From the NCBI GenBank assembly GCA_025738555.1, contig JAOVFP010000022.1, positions 620,001 through 684,000 on the forward strand: a DNA stretch of 64,000 nt, written 5' to 3'. Below are positions 56,961 through 64,000 of this stretch, one piece after another. A program made the position numbers and the translations under genes. Under the pieces are notes generated by a model. It was given only the letters and a program-made list of their open reading frames with translations, searched no databases and was not told the origin of the DNA. Origin of the DNA: Cyathus striatus (Eukaryota; Basidiomycota; Agaricomycetes; Agaricales; Nidulariaceae). Every line of letters begins with the position of its first letter. The first letter of the stretch is position 1.

Positions 56961-57050
56961 CCAGTGTGGCTTAGTGGTTAAGGATGTCAGTTAGCGTGTG
57001 CTAAGCACTGGCTATTGTTCAGGTTGATGGTTCGATTCTCAATGGTAACG
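56961..57050 (+). other. tRNA-like A-box/B-box sequence in KDZ copy 3
   Basis: tgtggcttagtggttaagga is a good A-box/D-arm match and ggttcgattctc a good B box, about 55 bases apart. It is the best preserved of the three copies. The T stem cannot be closed properly (gatgg against ctcaa) and no clear acceptor stem is seen, so a working tRNA is unlikely while internal Pol III promoter activity is possible. Confidence 0.55.
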
Positions 57051-57119
57051 TTTACTAAAATAATTTTTTCCTATACTATTAGTAAGCAAACATGATCTAA
57101 TTGCCTGGTATGAAGTACA

Positions 57120-57390
57120 GCTAAAAATCAGGTGAACTACAGGTAAAGTCCAGTATTCTACCTGAAGTCCAGTGGCTGAAATCAGTGATTTCCAGGTGAT
57201 TTCCAGTAGTCTACCTGAAGTCCAGGACTCTACCTGGACTTTACCTGGACTACAGATGGACTCACCTCCACTCTACACAAGGAAAAAATATTCCTAGAGT
57301 TCAGGTAGAGTCCATGTGAAGTCCAGGTGAAGTCCATGTGAAGTCCAGGTAGAGTCCTGGACTTCAGGTAAAGTCTACCTGATTCTGTGG
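57120..57390. repeat. Subterminal minisatellite of copy 3, GAG side
   Basis: Short units of tccaggtgaag and tctacctgaag in mixed orientation. It includes the block catcaggtgaactacaggt-like sequence shared with copy 2 near 40680-40735. Confidence 0.85.
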
Positions 57391-57407
57391 AGGAACATGA
57401 TGACCTC

Positions 57408-59690
57408 ACATTTCATTGCTTCATTTGATAGCATAAGAGCCACCTTGGCATTTTCTCTGGCTTTTGTTATTGTAGTAATGAATTCGTCAACTCCAATTGT
57501 GTGAGATGTTCCATTTGGTCTAATTCCTCCATATGGATGATGTCCATACATTAAATAAAAGGGTGTATATCCTGTTGCTCTATGTATTGTATCATTATAA
57601 TTAAATTCCGTTACTGCTATTTTGTCAGCCCAATCGTTTTGGTCATAGTTTATGTAAATCCTGAGATATTGTTCTATTTCTTGATTTACCCATTCTACTT
57701 GTCCATTTGTTTGTGGCCTATATGCAGTTGATAGGTTCATTTTAACTCCTAATCGTTTTGTAAATTCTTTCGTGAAGTGAGATGCAAATTGTGATCCTCT
57801 ACCACTAATGACTCTTTGTGGCATTCCGAAGTTTTTAAATACTTTTTCTAAATATAGTTCAGCAACTCCTGGACTATCAATTTCTTTGTTACATGGAATG
57901 AATACTGCCATTTTGGTAAATCAATCAACCACTATCATTAAAAAGTCAAATCCTTGAGAATATGGGAGTGGTTCAATGAAATCAATTGATATAGTATGCC
58001 ATGGTCCTTCCGGAATACTATTAGGGTTTAATAATCTGACTGGTTTAGATCTATGAATATTTGTCCTTTGACATGCTTCACATCTAGATATGTATTTTAT
58101 TATGTCTGATCTAATTCAGGGCCACCAATTGTTTCTTGTGATTAACTCTTGTGTCTTATATTCTCCATGATGTCCAGATATAGCCGAATCGTGACATAGT
58201 TTAATTATTCGTTCTCTTAGTTTGGTATTTTTGGAATATACACTCAATCTTTCCATGTGATTATTTCTTCAGGTGATTCTATCCAATCCTTAGAATTAAG
58301 ATTGAGCATTTTAGTGACTTCTTTATCTCTATTCTTTCTGGCCAATCGACTACGGCTTTTACTTTCCCTGAATCCATTCATACAGAATTTTTGGAAATGA
58401 TGAGACCAAGATATTCTACTTCTGCTTTTTCAAAGAAACACTTTTCTGGTTTTAAATATAGTTCATGTTCTTCTAACTTTCTAAGAACATGTTTTACCAT
58501 TTTTCTGTATTCTTCTAAAGTTTCCATGAATATAAGAATGTCGTCCATGTAAACAATAACTGTTCCTTCATTGATCTCCATTCTAAATATATCATTCATC
58601 ATTGTTTGAAAGGTAGCTGGTGAATTGGTAAGACCAAAGAACATAACTAAGGGTTCAAATAATCCTTGATTGGTTCTGAATGCTGCATACTGTTCATCTC
58701 CTTCTTTGATTCAGACATTATTATAACCCCATCAGATATCTAACTTAGTAAAGTATCACGCCTTTTTAAGTTTGTCTACTAATTCTTGAATTAACAGTAA
58801 TGGATATCTATTTTTAACTGTCATTTCATTTAGTTTTCGATAATCCTGAATTGGTCTTAGAGATCCATCTTTCTTTTTAATGAAAAAGAATGGTGATGCC
58901 CAAGGTGATTTCGAAGGTCTGATGCATCCTGAGTTAAGATTTTCATCGAGAAATTCATCCAATTGTTTTTGTTCATCTAGATTTAATGGATAAATTTTGC
59001 AATCAAATGATGTTGCTCCTGGTAATAATTCTATAGCATGATCCCATGGTCAATGAGGTGGAAGTTTATCAAATGATTCTTTAGCAAATACTTTTTCGAA
59101 TTCATGATAATACATAGGAACAGTCTCTTTCCAGTGTTTCTTCAGTTTCTGCTGGTTTTGGGCTTCAGCAATTTTCAGGGCTGTGGTTTGAAATGCTCTT
59201 AGTTCAATTTGTTTGAATAAATTTATTGCTATAATATGATCATCTGATTTGAGGTTAATCTGTTCATCTAGATCAGATTCATCTTCTTCAGGGTCCATAG
59301 TATTAATTAATGGAGTGCAAGCTATTGGACAGCGTGTGAATTTGATGGTTTCATTTTTCCAATCTATTTCCGGATTATGAGTTCGAAGCCAATTGTGTCC
59401 TATGAACATAGATGCTTTCCCTAAATTAATAACCGCAAGTTGTAGGATTTCCACATGTCTGCCTAATCTTACTCTTAATTTGACATAATCTGTAATAGAT
59501 CCATCACTATTAAGAGTTCCATCAGCATTATAAACAGGGGTGGTTGTGGGAATTTCTTTGTCATGATTTGATTGTCTTCTACAAATTTTCAACTAATACA
59601 TGTTCCTGTACTTCCACTGTCAAGTAATGCTTTTAGTCCATAGGTTCATTGAGTGTCTAAGGTAGTGACCATTAAATCGAGATCCATCTG
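57408..59690 (-). pseudogene. Gypsy pol: protease, RT and integrase parts
   Basis: Protease active site LLDSGSTGTCI is near 59620, followed by MFIGHNWLRTHNPEIDW. RT has [20 protein letters not shown] and [16 protein letters not shown] (58930-58800), FGLTNSPATFQTMMNDIF and the catalytic VYMDDILIF (near 58545). RNase H is deleted near 58325. Integrase shows a zinc-binding half CEACQR, then SIDFIEPLPYSQGFDFLMVV, GSQFASHFTKEFTKRLG and STAYRPQTNGQVEWVNQEIE. Stops replace Arg at several points: after FDKLPPH, after LKKA, before WGYNNV and before IKEGDE, each a TGA where CGA is expected. The element therefore cannot make a polyprotein. Confidence 0.85.
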
Positions 59691-60031
59691 ATTTCCATTT
59701 GTCCCTCAGATAAATCTTTTAGGTTTCTTTAATTCTTCTAATGCAGGAATTATATTTTGATCAGAGAAGTTATTTAATTCCATGATCGTTTTTTGAATTA
59801 CTTCGGGTCTTCATTTAACATGTGTCCAAATACTTAATGTGGCAAGGGCAAGTTCCGGTGTTTGGTCTTTTAATCTCCATGCGACCCAATACATGTTTCC
59901 TGGTTTTACTTCCTGATTAGGGAAGGTGTGCTTAGACTTTTCTTTTTGTAACGATACATATTTCGATTCCAGATCTACAGTAGGTACAGCTACATTACTT
60001 GGTACATAAAATGAGGCCAGTGAGTTCACGC

Positions 60032-61455
60032 TTACTGCTGGCCTTGGGGAAAACCCAATTGAGCAATAAGGAGAGCTTGTTGGTCTTTGGATAATTTAGT
60101 GATGTCAGGTAGTTCTACGATTCCACTAGTAGATGCTACAGGTATAGAAGAGTCCATATTTACACTATGTTGTACATAAGGTCTGTGGGGTTTCTTTGGA
60201 CATGTGTTGGACATGTGTCCCTTTTCTTTACAATAAAAACAATGACCTTCTTTTTTAAGCTGGTCAAGATCCATGCGATTACTGCCTTGTGAGACTGTGA
60301 GGTTTGATCAATCGGGTGTCCATTGTTGCATGTTTTGATTCTGTTAGGTTCCAGGGTTTGGGTTATTCTGGGGACATCTGAAGTTTTGGTTCTGAGATCG
60401 AGGATTCTGTTGAATCCATCCTAAATTTGCTTCTCAACAATTTCTTTCAAATTTGGCAGCTTTATTGATCCATACAATGAGTTTGTCGGTGACTTTAAGT
60501 CCTCCGACTTCCATAAGTCTTCAGGCTAGTAAGGGGTGCATTCCACGTCGATATCTATCTACTAAAGCCATATTGTCAAATCCGGATAAATTGACCCATT
60601 GCATAAAATCAATCATATAATCCTCAATCTGTCAATTATTCTGGATTACCTTATTGATTTGTTTGATCGCGTTATTTTGGGTTTCCTGTGAAATGAAAAA
60701 GAATTGCATTCTTTCTATGAACGTGGACCAATTTGGGAATGGAGGCCTATGTTCAAATTTGTCATGTTTTACTGCAGGGGTCATTTCTGTCACAGCAATG
60801 TCTACATTTTGAGTATCTTGAAATGTGGGTTCCTTTCCATCATGCCTCAATTTCCATCTCATTCATTCTTTGTTGAAAAGTATGACATCTCCTAAAAATG
60901 TGTCTGCCCGTCTTTGGGCTCAATTATCTTTCCCTTTCTTTATTTTGGGTAAAGCAATCGTGATTTGTTTCCAGTCGTTATCTATTCCTTTTTCTTGGAA
61001 ATAGAGAACCATGCATCGAAGCCAGTTATTAACTGTTGTGGGATCTCCTTCATAATCTTCAGGGATCTCGACTTTTTCCTTTTTCTCAGGCATATCTGCC
61101 TTAATTCCTTCATGAACTTCTGTGATGACGCTTTGTGTCATGGCAGCAACACTTTCTCCAATAACTTTTTGGTTTTTGGGGGTCATGCTGTTCCACCCGG
61201 TTACAATCCCATCTTCCACAAAAACTGCCACTAGGGCACCAATGAATCCCAGAATAATTTCGAGAGTGATCATTTTTTAAAGATCAAAGTCAGGGTATGT
61301 GGGTGTAGGAAGTTCTCTACCATTGTTGTGAACAGTGTTTATAAAGGTCTCATATCCATTTGGAGAATAAAAGTCTTGTTCAAAAGGGGATATGTATCAT
61401 GTGGGAGTACTGAATCTTAATCTATTGTTGTGTCTGGGTTTGGTGTCAGGCATGA
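60032..61455 (-). pseudogene. Gypsy gag with CCHC zinc knuckle
   Basis: Begins near 61455 and includes TVNNWLRCMVLYFQEKGIDN and WSTFIERMQFFF, typical of the capsid region of fungal gypsy gag. Near 60245 it has the zinc knuckle CFYCKEKGHMSNTCPKK. The frame is broken by TGA codons at about 60862, 60632, 60530 and elsewhere, mostly at expected Arg positions. An N-terminal stretch (MITLEIILGFIGALVAVFVE) is unusually hydrophobic and may be leader sequence. Confidence 0.75.
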
Positions 61456-62015
61456 TTTTTGATTATATATAATGCATGCAAATGCACTGTATACCACAAT
61501 TAAAGAAATTGCACAGTAATGTCACATGACTGAATACTTCACACCATCACATGATACAATACACTACTAATCAAATATACCCAATACTATACATGAACAA
61601 ACCAATACCTTACATGAACAAATAACCCTAAATCACCATTAAACATCATACACATATCAATAATTAATCACTTGCACAAACAATGCACTAACAAAGGATA
61701 ATATGACACTCTTTCATTGTGTTATTCATCCATTGTATAAAGACAATGAGAGACTATTTATATACAACTCCATTGTTTTCAATCCTATTGTTCATAATAA
61801 ATGAACTGCATTGTACTATTCACCTATTTTTGAAGACAATGAGAAAACTATTTATATACAACTCCATTGTTTTCAATCCTATTGTTCATAATAAATGAAC
61901 TACATTGTACTCTTTACCCATTGTCCAAAGACAATGTGAAACTATTTATATATGACTCCATTGTTTTCACTGCCATTGTTCACACAATGGCAGATAGGTA
62001 TCTATTGTTCACTGC
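61456..62015. repeat. AT-rich region with about 94-bp tandem repeat, three copies
   Basis: The phrase agacaatgNgaaactattta starts at 61741, 61834 and 61929 (93 and 95 apart), each followed by tccattgttttcaNtcctat. Short inverted attgttcat blocks continue to about 62110. It may be part of a decayed LTR or another element; 61456-61740 shows nothing else. Confidence 0.8.
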
Positions 62016-62766
62016 TCCATTGTTATAAAAATGGATTCCTATTGTTCTTGCCCAGAACAATGTAGCTCTTTATTTAGAACAATGTAATTCATATATGCTA
62101 TTGTTCTCTGCTGACTAACCTTCAAATACCATTGTCCTGTACAGCCTCAGATCTAAAATCTACACTTGCACATTACTTGTTTTAGAGAACAATGTAGATT
62201 AGTAGAGTGGGAATTGGATTACTAAGCAGGTTGGGAAAAGGTATATAAGGAGGGCAGTTTGGCAGTAGATAGATAGCTACCCACCACCCCAGTAGTCTCA
62301 CCCAATTGTCATTAGTCATTAGTTATTAGTACAGTTTTATCAGCACAGCCAGTACAGTCAGTATCAGTAACAGTCACAGAAATCGAAGCAGTCACAGTCA
62401 CAGTCACAGTCACAGATAAAGTATCAGTATCAGTATCAGTATCAGAAGCAGAGAACAGTTTATCATTGTATACTTCAGTCATAGGTCCAGTCCTAAGCAA
62501 GTTAAGCATTGATATAAACAATATACACATCAAATATAGCATTAAGTCTATAGTGTGTACTATACCCCTTTCATTATACTTGTCATTATATACAGCCTTT
62601 GCTGTACATAACCCTTCATACCAAATTTCATACAATTCATACAGCTCTTGCTGTACAAGACCATCCACCAAATTACCAAGAATATCCTCGCTAAATATTT
62701 CCTGACACTCAGGTGTTGTAACACGAACAAAGTCGATTCCTGTTAGCACCTTAGATTATCTTAATC
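62016..62766. other. Possible LTR-like region with TATA box and hexamer microsatellites
   Basis: A TATA box (ggtatataaggaggg) lies at 62239 on plus. Between 62350 and 62455 are cagtca and cagtat hexamer repeats. The minus-strand open frame at 62312-62749 ends in the Thr/Val/Ser/Asp translation of those repeats; its upper half (FVRVTTPECQEIFSEDI) is unassigned and I do not call a gene. Confidence 0.35.
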
Positions 62767-63054
62767 TTAAATGACATCGGTGATGATAGTAAGGGTTCGA
62801 TGGATAGGGTGTGTAGGAGGAGTGAGAGGACAAGGTGGTGGAATGTAATCAGGGATTTGATGGAGTGAAAGGTAGGTGTTAGGATCAAAATCCGAGTCAT
62901 CGGAGTCCACTGACATGGCTCTTGGAGTTTGTGGACGGGCGTAGGGTGTAGGGCGAGATCAAGGAGTATAGATGGATACAGATGAGGAAGGGATGTGATA
63001 GGAGCAGGATTGGAGAGATCGAAGGGTTTGGGAATGGGTGATAGGTGCCACCAT
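62767..63054 (-). pseudogene. Proline-rich coding remnant, possibly retroelement gag N-terminus
   Basis: The minus-strand frame starts MVAPITHSQTLRSLQSCSYH at 63054 and runs about 95 codons to a stop at 62767, with one internal TGA in YTP-stop-SRPTPYARPQTP where Arg would fit. It continues MSVDSDDSDFDPN and IPDYIPPPCPLTPPTHP. The Arg/Pro-rich start followed by an acidic patch resembles the first residues of fungal retrotransposon gag proteins, including the gypsy here, but similarity is weak. Confidence 0.35.
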
Positions 63055-63401
63055 GATAGACAAAGTAACAGATGCTCTTGATAATGCTCAGAAACTAGTG
63101 AGATGTCCTAAGTTTCACACACACCATTTTGCAGATAGTACCAGCTGGGCCAACACATGGTAGCCTGCCCAGTCACTGGCACCATGCCAAACTCAAGGCA
63201 GAGGGCCTAAGATGCTCAGTAATTCAGAAGAGTCAGGCTCAACATTACTCTATCCTCTCATACGTCCAAGTACAATGAGCAAGACTATCAAATAGGGTGT
63301 ATGTCTGGTCCAAGAGGTCCAAGACAGGGAATGAGGTATGAAAGAAGTTTTGTTGGGGGTTGATGGAAGAGAGTTTGAGGTCAAGAAATGAGGTAGATTC
63401 T
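63055..63401. other. No recognisable feature
   Basis: Mixed sequence without supported genes or repeats, directly left of a KDZ-type end. Confidence 0.4.
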
Positions 63402-63660
63402 CAGTACTTTATGCTCCCCCCCCCAGTCCGTCCGGACTCAATATAGTCCGGATAGTCTGGGTGGAGTCCGGCGGAGTCCTGATGGAATCTGGTGGAGTCC
63501 AGGTGGAGTCCAGTGAAGTCTGGCGGAGTCCAGGTGGAGTCCGGATGGAGTCCTGATGGAATAGATATTGTCCTGATGACATCCTGCTGGAATATAAGAA
63601 GTCCTGATGGAGTCCTGGTGGAGTCCTGATGGACTTTGTATTTTTTAAAGTAAGTTCTGT
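63402..63660. mobile_element. One end of another KDZ-type element
   Basis: CAGTACTTTATGCTCCCCCC at 63402 fits the CAG-type end of the KDZ elements here. It is followed by a subterminal minisatellite of agtccggNtggagtcctgat units (63420-63640), which keeps several CpG sites. The sequence differs from the copy 1, 2 and 3 families, so this is another subfamily. The opposite GAG end is not seen before the window ends. The octamer before it is TAGATTCT. Confidence 0.5.
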
Positions 63661-63689
63661 TTAAGACTCCAGGTGTATTTTCCCACACC

Positions 63690-63870
63690 TATTGATAACA
63701 TACTATCTCACTACTACATCTTTGCTACTACAACTATTCTTTACTACATTTTCCCACACTCTTCAGTACATGCTACCACTACTATTCTTTACTACATTTT
63801 CCCACACCCTTCAGTACATGCTATCACTACTACTCTTTACTACATTTTCCCACACCCTTCAGTACTGATA
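63690..63870. repeat. About 48-bp tandem repeat, three copies
   Basis: The phrase ctttactacattttcccaca recurs near 63739, 63787 and 63835, with cttcagtacatgctaNcact between. Related but irregular sequence continues to the window end. Confidence 0.85.
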
Positions 63871-64000
63871 GCATACTATCTCCCTACCACATCTTCCTAT
63901 GCCTCTTCTACAATATTTTCCCACACCTATTATTCTCCTACCAGATATCTCTGTACTACATTTGTACCACATTTTCTGACACATCTTCTACCATATTTCC

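Larger units (their letters stand above)
49654..57407 (-). mobile_element. KDZ-type transposon copy 3, 7754 bp, mismatched flanks
   Basis: Read on the plus strand, it starts CAGTATATCGCACTCCTCC at 49654 and ends with the complement of GAGGTCATCATGTTCCTCC at 57407. All parts of copy 2 are present in mirrored order: minisatellite, gene B, 90-100 bp repeat, gene A, hairpin array, palindromic minisatellite, tRNA-like sequence, minisatellite. The flanking octamers differ: TGATTACT on the left inside the foldback repeat, ACATTTCA on the right inside the gypsy integrase. Each junction looks like a genuine insertion point on its own, so the element appears to join two different insertions. Confidence 0.75.
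57408..61455 (-). mobile_element. Ty3/gypsy retrotransposon, truncated and decayed
   Basis: Order on the minus strand is gag, protease, reverse transcriptase, integrase, as in Ty3/gypsy. Probable gag start MPDTKPRHNNRLRF is at 61455. The RNase H region is missing: RT sequence ending VVDWP (about 58335) runs directly into pre-integrase sequence. The integrase is cut at 57408 by the end of KDZ copy 3, and the rest of the integrase and the 3' LTR are not found. No convincing 5' LTR was identified beside 61455. Confidence 0.85.

Noticed and set aside
56961..57050. A functional tRNA gene
   Set aside because: A and B boxes are good, but T-stem pairing fails and no 7-bp acceptor stem is visible; two sister copies are similarly unpaired.
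49654..57407. Copy 3 as a simple single insertion
   Set aside because: Flanking octamers differ and belong to two different targets, so a simple insertion is not supported.

Overview
The window looks like a transposon-dense region of a filamentous basidiomycete genome, most likely an Agaricomycete. The signs are short introns (46 to 58 nt) with GTRNGT donors and YAG acceptors, NACHT NTPases with WD40 repeats, a KDZ-type transposase carrying CxC5/CxC6 cysteine clusters, and a chromovirus-like Ty3/gypsy element. No database search was possible; family names come from motif recognition.

Positions 1-19500 are mixed. There is one apparently intact two-exon NACHT gene on the minus strand (2745-5028). 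Long stretches follow without recognisable genes. A graveyard of housekeeping-gene fragments lies at 11.7-13.7 kb: a serine carboxypeptidase S10 relic that keeps its introns, and a COP9 signalosome subunit 3 relic whose C-terminal part is inverted. A solo LTR sits at 14.9 kb. A second NACHT-WD40 gene on the plus strand (16731-19483) has a tandemly duplicated promoter and first exon, near-identical WD40 repeats and disabling lesions.

Positions 19800-28080 hold a DDE transposon with terminal inverted repeats. Its single minus-strand gene has been cut by three later insertions, each flanked by a perfect 8-bp target duplication. Removing them makes the protein collinear again.

Positions 28569-57407 hold three large KDZ-type elements of about 8 kb net each. 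Copy 1 (28569-39622) and copy 2 (40443-49217) carry genes on plus, copy 3 (49654-57407) on minus. All share one plan: a GAG-type end, a subterminal minisatellite, a tRNA-like A/B-box sequence, a palindromic minisatellite, a hairpin array, gene A (acidic protein of unknown role), a short tandem repeat, gene B (transposase), another minisatellite and a CAG-type end. Copy 2 has a perfect 8-bp duplication and sits inside a foldback element. Non-autonomous relatives with the same kind of ends are scattered in the window.

Positions 57408-61455 hold a minus-strand gypsy element lacking RNase H and its 3' part. The last 2.5 kb contain tandem repeats, a proline-rich remnant and one end of another KDZ-type element running toward the window edge.

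Most transposon genes are disabled by TGA at places where an arginine CGA codon is expected, which points to C-to-T decay at CpG sites.
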